This document shows positions 18,536 to 28,231 of a stretch of DNA of 64,000 nucleotides, one piece after another. The notes beneath the pieces are model-generated. The model did no database searches. It was given only the letters and a program-made list of their open reading frames with translations, and was not told the DNA's origin. The stretch spans positions 124,001 to 188,000 of the forward strand of contig JAWKUB010000006.1 in NCBI GenBank assembly GCA_041398745.1, read 5' to 3'. Position 1 is the stretch's first letter. Every line of letters starts with the position of its first letter. This stretch comes from JACKHO01 sp041398745. Lineage in GTDB: Bacteria > Planctomycetota > Planctomycetia > Planctomycetales > Planctomycetaceae. The translations under genes were made by a program, and so were the position numbers.

Positions 18536-20113
18536 TTAATCGTATTCCTGAAACTCGATTTGGGGGATATCGTCCATCGTTTCAAGCCGGACTCTGGGGG
18601 CGTCCCAGTAGGAGACGTGCCAGAGTCTGGGAACCTGGCCCAGTTGGCGGGCGCGGTCGTCGGTGAGTGTGGCGGGGTTTTCAATGTGTAGAGTGCGAAT
18701 GCTCAGCCAGGGAAGCAGGTGATTGACCTCCGGTCCAAAGTCCAATGAACGGACTGTCAGGTGGTCGAGACGCTGCATGCGGGCGAGGACCCTCAGGCTC
18801 TCGTAATTCAAGTCGAAATCCTTGACATGCAGCGTCCTCAGTCTTGGTAAGCGTGTTAACGATTCGAGAATTCCCGGAGCGGAAAGCTGTAGCGGCACGT
18901 CAACCCTTTCCAGGTTTTCATGTCGGGAGAGGGCTTTGATGATCTTCGCAGATCTCGACTCACTAAACACGACGGGTCCTTCCGGGTTGTTGTAGTCGTC
19001 GAATGCAATGAGCGTCAGCTTCTGAAGTCGCTTGCCCTGATAATGCTGAATGCAGGCGGGAATGCGTTCACTATGAATACTTGCATGCAGGCTGAGTTCC
19101 TCCAGGTTGGGCAGGCGGTTGAGTTCTTCGAGAACGTCAAACGTTGTGTGCGAATTGAGTTTGAGCGTCCGCAGGGCAGTGTGCTCGCAATTGGTCATGA
19201 AGTGAGTAATTGCTTCGCGAGAACAGTCTTGAGGCTCAATGTCGATGTACTCCAATTGGGGAAGTTGACTGAGTGCTTCGAGCAGAGCATCGACTGGTGG
19301 ACTTGGTCGAGAGCGAGTATGCCCCACACGCAGTCGTTTGAGATGCCTCAATCCTTGCAGACTGGCAGCGAGTTCCGTGACACCGAAGTCTTCGTGCAAA
19401 TACGTAGTGGTAATCGCCTCGAGATGGTCGCTTCCGATCACGGCAGTAAACTTCTCTGCTGGCATGCCTCCCAGCCGTACGGATTTCAGGTGGGGCAATT
19501 CACCCAGTCGTCGACAGTCGTCTAAGGAAAGGTTGGTCAGTCCCACCGTCAAATGCACGAGGTTCTCTGAAGCGTGCTCTTCGAGCGTTGCCAGGAAGTC
19601 GCCGTTCTCCGGCTCAAACTGAAACTCAACACCAAACGGAACTGTTGACTCAACATCGAGCAGATCTTTAAGCGTGGCCTTGGTTCCGGGGTATAAGTGC
19701 AGGATTGGCAACCACTCGCCACAAACTTGCTGCATATGCACGTTGAAGTGTGCCTCAAGAAACGGCTGCATGGCGGGGGGCGGATTTGGCGGGTTGTCGT
19801 GCCAGGCGGGATTGAGTGGAATTTCGCCGTATTGCCGCATCCGCTCCCGATGGGCCAATATGGCGCTCAAATCGGCAATTTGCTGTTCTGGAGACACCAC
19901 GCGCGTCGGTGTCGGTTGAACTTGTCTATCCGCTGGTTGCACTAAAGTTGGCGGAGGAAGATCAAATGGTTCGCTGCCTACTTCGGCAAATTGCTCAACC
20001 GAACCACTCTCCGGTCGCGGGGGCTCACATCCCAGAAACGCAGGAATGAGCAGAGGAATGCATAGATGCAGTAATCGTCGCAAAAAACTGCTCGAAGCAA
20101 ATTGCGGTGACAT
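18536..20113 (-). CDS. Leucine-rich-repeat-like lipoprotein
   Basis: 525 residues from the ATG at 20113 (12 residues shorter than the longest frame), where a signal peptide starts directly. The lipobox is IPAFLGC, so the mature protein would be lipid-anchored at Cys. A Pro/Gln-rich linker follows, then from about residue 170 irregular leucine-rich repeats of the form LPxLxxLxL. Such LRR proteins are very common in planctomycetes and have no assigned role. It lies 44 bp downstream of the hydrolase gene on the same strand, probably one operon. The stop codon TAA directly abuts the right end of the IS1380 remnant, so the original C-terminus may have been changed by that insertion. Confidence 0.72.
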   Translation of the reverse strand: MSPQFASSSFLRRLLHLCIPLLIPAFLGCEPPRPESGSVEQFAEVGSEPFDLPPPTLVQPADRQVQPTPTRVVSPEQQIADLSAILAHRERMRQYGEIPLNPAWHDNPPNPPPAMQPFLEAHFNVHMQQVCGEWLPILHLYPGTKATLKDLLDVESTVPFGVEFQFEPENGDFLATLEEHASENLVHLTVGLTNLSLDDCRRLGELPHLKSVRLGGMPAEKFTAVIGSDHLEAITTTYLHEDFGVTELAASLQGLRHLKRLRVGHTRSRPSPPVDALLEALSQLPQLEYIDIEPQDCSREAITHFMTNCEHTALRTLKLNSHTTFDVLEELNRLPNLEELSLHASIHSERIPACIQHYQGKRLQKLTLIAFDDYNNPEGPVVFSESRSAKIIKALSRHENLERVDVPLQLSAPGILESLTRLPRLRTLHVKDFDLNYESLRVLARMQRLDHLTVRSLDFGPEVNHLLPWLSIRTLHIENPATLTDDRARQLGQVPRLWHVSYWDAPRVRLETMDDIPQIEFQEYD

Positions 20114-20157
20114 GGCTTGCTCTCGGTTGTTGGTGCGTCTGCATGGCATTCAACAAG

Positions 20158-20883
20158 TCAATACGCCGAGTTGACGTTTTGCAATGACTGCTTGAGGAAT
20201 GTAATTGCCTTTTCCGCTTGAGCGTCGAAGTAGGTCCATCCATGTCCGCCCAGCGAGGTGGTAAGGTCGGCGGTATGCAGGATGCCCGAAGAAGATAATT
20301 TGCTGGCGAGTCGTTCTGCCCCGGGATGCCACTGGTGGTCCTGGGGATCGCTCGCGAAGAACTGGTGCTTCGGCCAGTTGAGGGGATGCAAATTCAACGT
20401 GACGGTGTGTTGTCGTGCTTCCTCGCGCGACGCAAACAAATCTTCGATTTCGAATCCTCGACCGTAGATATCGTGAAAGTCGATGGCAGGAGACAGCGCG
20501 GCGACGCAGGGAAATCTTTTCCCATCGCGACACGCAATGTTCAGCACTCCCTGCCCGCCCATACTCACACCCAGTAGAGCAATGGCTGGCGGCTCAATTC
20601 CCCAACGCCGCTGAATTTCCTCAACCACCTTGGTCTTGATGAACTGCACGGGCGTCAGTTCGTGGGGGAACTCAGAGGTTGGAACATCGAGCCACCAACT
20701 TCGACCGCCGCGCGGAGCGACGACTGGAAGTTGAGCATGCTCGAACAGCCGGGTGAATTCTTCATTCTCTGAAAGCCTCTCACCGCCGTGGCCGTGCAGA
20801 TAAATAATCGCACCGTCGCCGCTGAGTTGCTGCGGTTCGAACAGGTCGAGTTCGATACCTTCGAGATTGGTTTGCTGCCACAT
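20158..20883 (-). CDS. Alpha/beta hydrolase (esterase/dienelactone-hydrolase-like)
   Basis: 241 residues. The nucleophile elbow is GVSMGG with Ser at about 107, the oxyanion region YLHGHGGE lies near 28-36, and the late GGHGW supplies the catalytic His (about 220). There is no signal peptide, so it is probably cytoplasmic. The fold resembles S-formylglutathione hydrolase/esterase D and phospholipase/carboxylesterase members, but the substrate is not readable. It is followed at 44 bp by the LRR lipoprotein gene. Confidence 0.75.
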   Translation of the reverse strand: MWQQTNLEGIELDLFEPQQLSGDGAIIYLHGHGGERLSENEEFTRLFEHAQLPVVAPRGGRSWWLDVPTSEFPHELTPVQFIKTKVVEEIQRRWGIEPPAIALLGVSMGGQGVLNIACRDGKRFPCVAALSPAIDFHDIYGRGFEIEDLFASREEARQHTVTLNLHPLNWPKHQFFASDPQDHQWHPGAERLASKLSSSGILHTADLTTSLGGHGWTYFDAQAEKAITFLKQSLQNVNSAY

Positions 20884-20977
20884 GGGGGGAGGAGGTAGGA
20901 ACTAGGAGTCAGGAGTTAGCGAGTACGACTTCGGGTTTTCAGGGCAGGAATTCTGCATGGTCCAACGGCAGCCTCTT

Positions 20978-21012
20978 GCGGCGGAGTCGCCCAGATTTCA
21001 TCTGGGCCACCC
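20978..21012. repeat. Dispersed palindrome, CCCAGA-N5-TCTGGG type, copy 1
   Basis: CCCAGA-TTTCA-TCTGGG (20990-21006) is preceded by a GCGGCGGAGTCG stretch and followed by CCACCC. A related unit (TCAGA-TTGCA-TCTGGG followed by CTACCC, preceded by GCAGCTGCGCTGC) lies at about 59.33 kb. It sits between the sulfatase stop and the hydrolase start. Confidence 0.5.
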
Positions 21013-21040
21013 ATTAATTCTCGCACTGATAGAGATGCTG

Positions 21041-22483
21041 TTACTTCTGAGTGGCGAGTTCGAGGACGGCGTCTCCGTTTTCCTGCATTTTCTCGCGGAT
21101 TTTTTCGTCGAGGAACTTCACCATGCGCTGGACTGCGGGGTCATCTGAGCCAATGAGGTTGGTAGTCTCAGCGGGATCATTCACGAGGTCGAAGTACTCA
21201 TCCCGCTCGGGGTTCTTGTAGTCCCGAATGAGTTTCGCTTCCGGAAGACGGTACATTCTCATGTGCGTCATCGCCTGATGGTGCGTGCTGTACTCGGCAT
21301 AGAATCCGTTGTCCCAGCGCGAGGCCTTGGGAGTATCTCTCAGCAGCGTGATGATGCTGTGGCCGTGAATTTGGACATCACTTTCAAGCTTCGTGTCCGT
21401 AATATCCATGAGCGTGGGGAACCAGTCGAGGTTGGAAACGGTTTCTGTGATTTCCCGCCCCGGCTCGACAACGCCCGGCCAGCGGACACAAGTGGGGACT
21501 CGAATGGAATTGTCGTACATGTTCGGCCGCTGGCCTTTCGGGATGTTCTCGGTCGCTGGTGGCGGATTCTTAAGCACCCAGTGGCCGTTCCCTTTGTGCC
21601 AGATGCCGTTGTGTCCCATGTTGTAGCCGTGGTCGCTGGAGTAAATGACGACGGTGTTCTTTTCCAGTCCGAGCAGTTTGAGTTCGGCCATTAGCCGACC
21701 GACGTTGCGATCCACACCGGCCACGCTGGCCAGATATTCACGCGTCATCGTCTTAACGCGGTCGACGTCGAGGTCGGGATAATCTGGGTTCGGAATAGTG
21801 GGATCAAGTCCATCAAACGGTGCCCAGTCTTCATCGCGGACCGGCAGCCAGCGGGCATGGGGAGCACGGAAGTGCAGGGCCATGGCGAATGGTCCCTTCT
21901 TGGGATTGTGCAATCGCAACCAGCGAATGGCTTCATCACCGAAAATGTCAGTCGTCAGTCCATGCACCTGCTGCTCCTGTCCGTTCACTTCGAGCAGTGG
22001 ATTCATGGGAGTTGTTCCACCGGCCCGGAAGCCCATGAAGTAATCGAAACCGAAAACCGTGGGGTGGTACCGGTCGGGAGTGCCGAGGTGCCATTTTCCA
22101 ATGAGTGCGGTTTGGTAACCGGCATCATGCAGCAACTTCGGCCACGTGGGCAGAGTTGGATCGAGCCCGAGTTGTTCTTCGTTCTGCGGCTTAATCCAGT
22201 CGGTAATACCGAGTTCCGATCCGTATCGACTCGTCATCAGGCTGGCACGCGAGGGACTGCAGACCGGGGTCACCGTAAAACAATTGGTCAGATATGCCCC
22301 GGACTTGAATAATTCGTCCAGATGCGGTGTCTGCGCGTGTGGGTGCCCAGACAGTCCCAGTGCCCAGGGTGCCTGATCGTCTGTCAGGATGAACAGAATG
22401 TTGGGGCGTTCGGCAGCCCAGCCTTTCAGGGCGAACAGGCAAAGTGTGAGCGTCAGCACGAATCGTCTGGCGAAATGAGGCAT
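21041..22483 (-). CDS. Secreted type I sulfatase (formylglycine-dependent)
   Basis: 480 residues from the ATG at 22483, where a signal peptide begins (MPHFARRF...KGWAA, cleavage near 24); the frame is open further upstream without family similarity. RPNILFILTDDQ gives the metal-binding Asp pair (about 35-36), and CSPSRASLMTSR (Cys at about 75) is the consensus that is oxidised to formylglycine. YSSDHGYNMGHNG carries the second metal site. It hydrolyses sulfate esters in the periplasm, most likely from sulfated polysaccharides or glycans; the substrate is unknown. It is divergent from the giant cytochrome/DUF1553 gene across 266 bp. Planctomycetes are unusually rich in such sulfatases. Confidence 0.93.
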   Translation of the reverse strand: MPHFARRFVLTLTLCLFALKGWAAERPNILFILTDDQAPWALGLSGHPHAQTPHLDELFKSGAYLTNCFTVTPVCSPSRASLMTSRYGSELGITDWIKPQNEEQLGLDPTLPTWPKLLHDAGYQTALIGKWHLGTPDRYHPTVFGFDYFMGFRAGGTTPMNPLLEVNGQEQQVHGLTTDIFGDEAIRWLRLHNPKKGPFAMALHFRAPHARWLPVRDEDWAPFDGLDPTIPNPDYPDLDVDRVKTMTREYLASVAGVDRNVGRLMAELKLLGLEKNTVVIYSSDHGYNMGHNGIWHKGNGHWVLKNPPPATENIPKGQRPNMYDNSIRVPTCVRWPGVVEPGREITETVSNLDWFPTLMDITDTKLESDVQIHGHSIITLLRDTPKASRWDNGFYAEYSTHHQAMTHMRMYRLPEAKLIRDYKNPERDEYFDLVNDPAETTNLIGSDDPAVQRMVKFLDEKIREKMQENGDAVLELATQK

Positions 22484-22749
22484 GTTGTGAATCCTGAACT
22501 GTTTACGCGTCCTGTGGGAGCAACGCTGTAGAGGTTGCTGGCAGTGAAAACGCTTGCTTCTCACGGTTTCTGAGAGTATAAGAAAAGGTGGATGTGTTGT
22601 CCCGTGCAATGCGTCTTCCTTCCTATTTTGGATCCCACCTGCCGCATGTGCGGCTACCTCTGCCTGAGAACATCGGACGGTGGACTGGTGTCCCGTCGCC
22701 GCACAGCCCGGACGACGTTTGACCTTGCCCCCAAAACTTGTCTGACTCA

Positions 22750-25700
22750 ATGATCAACCGCCAATCTCGCTTCCTTGAGGTTTCTCGCGTTTTGTTTGCG
22801 GGGATAATGGCCACCTTGCTCGTCGCTCAATCTGGTTCAGCGCAAGAAGTCGCTCTAAAGCCGGTGAGCTATCACAAGGATATTCGCCCCATTTTTCAGG
22901 CACATTGCCAGGGGTGCCACCAGCCCGCCAAGCCGAGCGGCGAATATGTCATGACGTCATTCGCTGCGCTGACTCAGGCTGGCGAAAGTGGTGAAGCAGC
23001 GGTTGTACCGGGTAAGCCGGAAGAGAGTTACTTGCTCTCGGAAATTACGCCGGATGCCGAAGGAAATGCGGAAATGCCGAAAGGCAAGAAGGCACTGTCG
23101 GAAGTGGAACGCGATTTAATTAAGCGCTGGATTGCGGAAGGCGCGAAAGACGACTCTCCTGAGGGCTCCGGAACTCAAGTTGATACCGAGCATCCTCCCA
23201 TTTACACGCGGCCGCCAATCATCACTTCATTGGCCTACTCGCCAGATGGCAGCATGTTGGCCATTTCAGGATTCCACGAAGTTCTCCTCCACAAGGCCGA
23301 TGGTTCTGGACTGCTGGCTCGATTGATTGGTGTGTCGGAACGCATTGAATCGGTTGCGTTTTCGGCAGATGGAAAACGTCTCGCGGTGGCGGCTGGTAAT
23401 CCTGCCCGAATGGGGGAAGTACAAATTTGGAATTTGTTTCCAGCAGTTGAAGAGGGAGCAGAAGCAGCCAGTCCCGTCCTTCAGCCCACACTCGCTCTGT
23501 CAATTCCCGTCACATACGACACGCTGTACGGAGCCAGTTGGTCGCCCGATGGAAAGATTGTCGCCGTCGGTTGTTCCGACAACATTGTGCGGGGATTCAA
23601 CACCGAGACCGGCGAGCAGGTTTTCTTCAACGGAGCACACGACGACTGGCCGTTGGCGACCGTCTTTTCAGTCGATGGTTCGAAGCTTGTTTCCGTTGGC
23701 CGCGATATGGCGACCAAGCTGTATGACATTGGAACGCAGCGTTTCATCGACAACGTCACGTCAATTACGCCTGCCGCGCTCAAAGGGGGAATTTCCGCTG
23801 TCGAACGGCATCCCTCACGCGATGAAGTGCTGGTCGGCGGTTCGGACGGAACGCCCCGCATTTATCGTATGGAACGTATCACCAAACGGGTTATTGGTGA
23901 CGACGCCAACCTCATTCGTCGTCTGCCCGCCATGCCGGGCCGAATTTACGGTGTGGACTATGCACCGGACGGCAACACCGTGGCCTGCGGTTCCAGTCTC
24001 GACGGCAAAGGTTACGTGAACATTTACAAGTCGGAATTTGATTCCACGATGCCAGACGACATCAAGGGCATTGTGCAAAAAGTTGTCACTCAGCAAAACC
24101 AGGAAGAGAAGAACAAACTAGAGGCCTACGTCACGGCTGACGTCGAAGTGCTGCACACCATTGAAATTCCCGGAGGTGTCTTTGCGCTGACCTACTCGAC
24201 CGATGGCAAGACAATTGCGGTTGCCGGCCCCGATGGGAACATCCGGTACATCAATGCAGCCGACGGCACCATTCAGTCGACCTGGGTGCCCGTGGAAGTG
24301 GCGCCACCTGCTCAAGATTCCTTGCTGGCGCCCGATCCTTCCTTCGCGGAAGAAGGAGATGGCGTGGTGCAACCGGAATCACTCCCCTCTGGCACCACCG
24401 TTGCCGGACTGGATGTAGAGCCCAAGGCCGTACAGTTGAACGGTCCTTATTCCTACGCTCAGTTGTTGGTGAATGCAAAGCTCAGCACTGGCGATGCAGT
24501 CGACGCCACCCGAATTGCCAAAATCGAAGTTGCTGGCGACAGCGTGCACCTGAACAGTCGAGGACGTGTCATTGCCGTTCACGATGGGCAGGCAACCGTA
24601 ACCATTTCACTCGGCGACCAGAAGCTCTCCGTGCCCGTGACTGTTTCTGGAGTCAACGAGCCCGCACCAGTCAGTTTCGTGAAGGATGTGAATCCTGTGC
24701 TCTCACGCATGGGATGCAATCAGGGAACATGTCACGGATCAAAGGATGGTAAGAACGGTTTCAAACTCTCCCTCCGTGGATACGACCCGATTTATGATGT
24801 TCGTGCTTTCACGGACGACGTGAAGTCGCGCCGGACGAACGTGGCTTCGGCCAAAGACAGCCTCATGTTGCTCAAAGCAACAGCAGCGGTTCCGCACGTT
24901 GGCGGTCAGGTGACTGTTGCTGGACATCCTTACTACGAGACGGTGCGTCGCTGGATTGCTGAAGGAGCGAATCAGGATTTGACGGTTCCACGCGTCACGA
25001 GCATTGCCATTCAACCAGAGAATCCTGTCGTGCAGCTCATTGGTGCTCGACAGCAAATGCGAATTGTTGCCACCTACTCAAATGGCAGCCAACGCGATGT
25101 CACTGGGGAAGCTTTCCTCGTCAGTGGAAATACGGAAGCCGCCGAAGTGAACCGAGCAGGAATTGTCACCGCTATTCGACGTGGCGAGTCACCGCTGCTC
25201 GCCCGTTTCGAAGGGAATTACGTCGCCACCACGATTACAATTATGGGAAATCGTGACGGGTTCGTATGGCAGGAACCGGAAGTCTGGTCGGAAATCGACA
25301 ACCTTGTCGCGGCCAAGTGGGAGCGGATGAAAATTGCTCCTTCTGGACTTTGCACCGACGATGAATTCATTCGTCGCGTTTACATCGACCTGACGGGATT
25401 GCCTCCGAGCAGCGAGGACGTCAAAGCGTTCTTGGCTGATTCGACTCCAACCCGTCAGAAGCGGGATGCGCTGGTGGATTCTCTGATTGGCTCAGACGCA
25501 TTTGTTGATTACTGGACCAACAAATGGGCCGATTTGCTGCAGGTGAACCGGAAATTCCTGGGAGCGGAAGGTGCCCAGTTGTTCCGCAGCTGGATTCGTC
25601 AGCAGGTCGTTGACAACAAGCCGTACGATGAGTTCTGCCGCGAAATCCTGACGGCAACCGGTTCAAACAAAACAAATCCGCCCGCCGCGTACTACAAGAT

Positions 25701-27915
25701 TCTGCGTGATCCCACCCTCATGATGGAAAACACCACGCACCTGTTCCTGGGTGTGCGGTTCAACTGCAACAAGTGCCACGACCATCCGTTCGAGCGTTGG
25801 ACCCAGGATCAGTACTACGAAACTGCGGCATTCTTCAGCCGAGTGAGTCTCGCTCGCGACCCCGAGAACAAGGATGGCAACATCGGCGGTACAGCTGTCG
25901 AAGGTGCCAAGCCCATGTGGGAAGTGGTAACTGAGAAGCCAGATGGCGAAATCAAGCATGACCGGACCGGCGAGGTGACCGCACCGCTGGTTCCCTATGA
26001 CCGTGAATTGCCTGTTCCGTCTGACGTAACGCGTCGGGAACACTTGGCCGACTGGATTGTTTCCCCTGAGAACGACTACTTCGCTCGCAGCTACGCGAAC
26101 CGGATTTGGGGATACATTATGGGTGTGGGACTTATTGAGCCCCTGGATGACATCCGGGCGGGGAATCCTCCGACCAATCCCGAACTGCTCGACTATTTGA
26201 CACAGCAGTTCATTGACTCCGATTTCAATGTTCGTGTCTTGATGGCGGAAATCTGTAAGAGCCGCAGCTATCAATTGTCGGTTGCGTCCAACGAATGGAA
26301 TGCCGATGACGCACAGAACTACTCACACGCGGTCGCCAAGCGTCTGCCAGCCGAAGTGCTGTACGACGCCGTTTACACCGTGACCGGTTCCAAAATGAAC
26401 ATCCCGGGCGTTCCTCAGGGAACCCGTGCCGCCGCACTACCCGACGTTGGTGTGGAACTCGGTGACAACTTCCTGGCCAATCTTGGACGTCCTGTGCGTG
26501 AGTCAGCCTGCGAATGTGAACGTTCGCATGATTTGCAGCTTGGCCCCATTATGGCGTTGATGAACGGCCCGACCGTGAGCGATGCGATTTCGCAACCAGG
26601 TAATGCGATTGCTCAACTGGTGGAGCAAAATGCCGACGACACCGCACTGGTAAACGAATTGTTCCTCCGAATTCTTAATCGGTCAGCAACTTCAGACGAA
26701 GTGGAGGCGGCGAAGGCTCTCATCAGTGAATTGAAGGTCGGACATGAAGAACTGGAAGCACAGTTGGCCGCTTATCGCGTCGAAATTGCTCCTGTCGTGA
26801 AACTGAAAGAAGCCAAGCGTGAGGCGGCCATTGCTGCGGCAACTCAAGCCTTGGACGCGTACTGGGAAAGTATTCGTGAACGTGAGGAAACTGCCGACAA
26901 AGCTCAACAAGAGAAAATTGCGGCAGCAGAAAAAGCACTGGCTGACTACGACACTGCTGTCGTCGACCGAATTGCTGCATGGGAAGCGGGACAATCTGAA
27001 GGTCAGACGGCCTGGGCAATCCTCACGCCTGGGCAAATGAAATCGTCGATTGGAGCGACCCTCACGAAGGAAGAGGACAACTCCATTTTTGTGACCGGTC
27101 CGAACAATAAGGTCGGTAATTACACCGTGACCGCAGAGACGAATGGTGCTGGAGTCACAGGCATTAAGCTCGAACTGTTTGCCGATCCCCGTTTGCCGGG
27201 CAACGGCCCCGGTCGATCTCCAGGTGGAAACTTCGTACTCACGGAATTCACCGTACAGGTCTGGCCGAAAGGAAAACCTGACGAGAAGCAAACGCTGAAG
27301 CTGCAAAATGCCCAGGCAGACTTCTCTCAGGATAACTATGGAATTGCTACGGCTATCGATGGTAAGCAGGATGGTGCCAACAATGGCTGGGCAACGTCTC
27401 CGCAAGTTGGGGTGAACCGGGTCGCCACTTTCGAGTTGGCAGAACCCCTGACAATCGAAGGTGACGTCATTATGCACTTCACCCTGGATCAGAAATATCA
27501 GGGTAAAGATCACTCGATTGGTCGTTTCCGCCTGTCTGTCACAAAGGCGCCCGCGCCGCTCAACTTTGGGGTGCCGGAAGACGTGCTTGCCATCCTAAAG
27601 GTCCCGGCAGCAGAGCGGAATGAGGAACAGTCGAAGGCAATTTTGGACTTCTTTAAGAAGTCCGATGTCGAATTCGCCAACCTGCAGAAGGCGCTCGTCG
27701 CAGCCAAGGCTCAACGTCCGGAAGATGCCAAACTGGTCGAATTAAGAAAGGTCCGCGATGAAGTTTCCCAGCCGCTGCCGGTCGATCCTCAATTGGCCCG
27801 ACTGGAACGTGCCGTGAAACTGAGTGGCGAGCAGCTCCAGAACAGCCGTCTGACGGGAGCCCAGGATTTGGCCTGGGCACTCATCAACAGCCCAGCGTTC
27901 CTGTTTAATCGTTAA
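22750..27915 (+). CDS. Giant secreted PSCyt1/WD40/Big2-like/DUF1549/DUF1553 protein
   Basis: 1721 residues from the ATG at 22750 (a TTG 12 nt upstream is less likely). Order: signal peptide (about 1-32, ending GSA); PSCyt1 haem-type motif CQGCH (53-57); WD40-type repeats (about 155-500); a bacterial Ig (Big2)-like part (about 560-640); a second cytochrome-like block with CNQGTCH (from about 656); DUF1549 with CNKCHDH (about 1006-1012); then DUF1553. The DUF1553 C-terminus is split: LFLRILNRSATSDE is followed by about 360 residues of Ala/Glu-rich coiled coil and a beta-rich module before the closing DLAWALINSPAFLFNR. A periplasmic location is expected and no biochemical role is established. 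Confidence 0.87.
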   Translation: MINRQSRFLEVSRVLFAGIMATLLVAQSGSAQEVALKPVSYHKDIRPIFQAHCQGCHQPAKPSGEYVMTSFAALTQAGESGEAAVVPGKPEESYLLSEITPDAEGNAEMPKGKKALSEVERDLIKRWIAEGAKDDSPEGSGTQVDTEHPPIYTRPPIITSLAYSPDGSMLAISGFHEVLLHKADGSGLLARLIGVSERIESVAFSADGKRLAVAAGNPARMGEVQIWNLFPAVEEGAEAASPVLQPTLALSIPVTYDTLYGASWSPDGKIVAVGCSDNIVRGFNTETGEQVFFNGAHDDWPLATVFSVDGSKLVSVGRDMATKLYDIGTQRFIDNVTSITPAALKGGISAVERHPSRDEVLVGGSDGTPRIYRMERITKRVIGDDANLIRRLPAMPGRIYGVDYAPDGNTVACGSSLDGKGYVNIYKSEFDSTMPDDIKGIVQKVVTQQNQEEKNKLEAYVTADVEVLHTIEIPGGVFALTYSTDGKTIAVAGPDGNIRYINAADGTIQSTWVPVEVAPPAQDSLLAPDPSFAEEGDGVVQPESLPSGTTVAGLDVEPKAVQLNGPYSYAQLLVNAKLSTGDAVDATRIAKIEVAGDSVHLNSRGRVIAVHDGQATVTISLGDQKLSVPVTVSGVNEPAPVSFVKDVNPVLSRMGCNQGTCHGSKDGKNGFKLSLRGYDPIYDVRAFTDDVKSRRTNVASAKDSLMLLKATAAVPHVGGQVTVAGHPYYETVRRWIAEGANQDLTVPRVTSIAIQPENPVVQLIGARQQMRIVATYSNGSQRDVTGEAFLVSGNTEAAEVNRAGIVTAIRRGESPLLARFEGNYVATTITIMGNRDGFVWQEPEVWSEIDNLVAAKWERMKIAPSGLCTDDEFIRRVYIDLTGLPPSSEDVKAFLADSTPTRQKRDALVDSLIGSDAFVDYWTNKWADLLQVNRKFLGAEGAQLFRSWIRQQVVDNKPYDEFCREILTATGSNKTNPPAAYYKILRDPTLMMENTTHLFLGVRFNCNKCHDHPFERWTQDQYYETAAFFSRVSLARDPENKDGNIGGTAVEGAKPMWEVVTEKPDGEIKHDRTGEVTAPLVPYDRELPVPSDVTRREHLADWIVSPENDYFARSYANRIWGYIMGVGLIEPLDDIRAGNPPTNPELLDYLTQQFIDSDFNVRVLMAEICKSRSYQLSVASNEWNADDAQNYSHAVAKRLPAEVLYDAVYTVTGSKMNIPGVPQGTRAAALPDVGVELGDNFLANLGRPVRESACECERSHDLQLGPIMALMNGPTVSDAISQPGNAIAQLVEQNADDTALVNELFLRILNRSATSDEVEAAKALISELKVGHEELEAQLAAYRVEIAPVVKLKEAKREAAIAAATQALDAYWESIREREETADKAQQEKIAAAEKALADYDTAVVDRIAAWEAGQSEGQTAWAILTPGQMKSSIGATLTKEEDNSIFVTGPNNKVGNYTVTAETNGAGVTGIKLELFADPRLPGNGPGRSPGGNFVLTEFTVQVWPKGKPDEKQTLKLQNAQADFSQDNYGIATAIDGKQDGANNGWATSPQVGVNRVATFELAEPLTIEGDVIMHFTLDQKYQGKDHSIGRFRLSVTKAPAPLNFGVPEDVLAILKVPAAERNEEQSKAILDFFKKSDVEFANLQKALVAAKAQRPEDAKLVELRKVRDEVSQPLPVDPQLARLERAVKLSGEQLQNSRLTGAQDLAWALINSPAFLFNR

Positions 27916-28074
27916 TTGGGGTAATAGCAAACCGGGTGGTCACGAGGAAAATGCAGTTCGTGGCCACCTGGAACGTTTGTCGTAACTTCTGACCATTCCG
28001 TTGGAAAAATCAACGGGCGTCCAGAGTTGCCCGGTTGAACAGGTTTGTTTACTATCCGCGTCCGCTTTATTGAA

Positions 28075-28159
28075 GCCCAAGTGGCGGAACTGGCAGACGC
28101 GCATGGTTGAGGGCCATGTGGGGGTAAACCCCGTGGAGGTTCGAGTCCTCTCTTGGGCA
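28075..28159 (+). tRNA. tRNA-Leu (anticodon GAG)
   Basis: 85 nt. Acceptor arms GCCCAAG and CTTGGGC pair fully with discriminator A at 28159. The anticodon stem CATGG/CCATG encloses loop TTGAGGG, giving anticodon GAG (codons CUC/CUU). A long variable arm and the T-arm GAGGTTCGAGTCCTC are present, as expected for a type II tRNA. CCA is not encoded. A terminator hairpin follows 9 nt later. Confidence 0.97.
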
Positions 28160-28168
28160 TTTCGGAAA

Positions 28169-28196
28169 GGCTGACCGGGTTCGGTCAGCCTTTTTT
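28169..28196 (+). terminator. Intrinsic terminator of tRNA-Leu
   Basis: A perfect 8-bp stem GGCTGACC (28169-28176) / GGTCAGCC (28183-28190) with a 6-nt loop, followed directly by six T residues (28191-28196). It is placed 9 nt after the tRNA 3' end. Confidence 0.93.
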
Positions 28197-28231
28197 CACG
28201 CGCCGAGTCAACGAGCACGCGAGGTGTTGGC

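Noticed and set aside
26692..27513. A 273-codon minus-strand frame inside the giant cytochrome gene
   Set aside because: It is composed of antisense Phe/Leu/Arg-rich sequence with no motif and no ribosome site.
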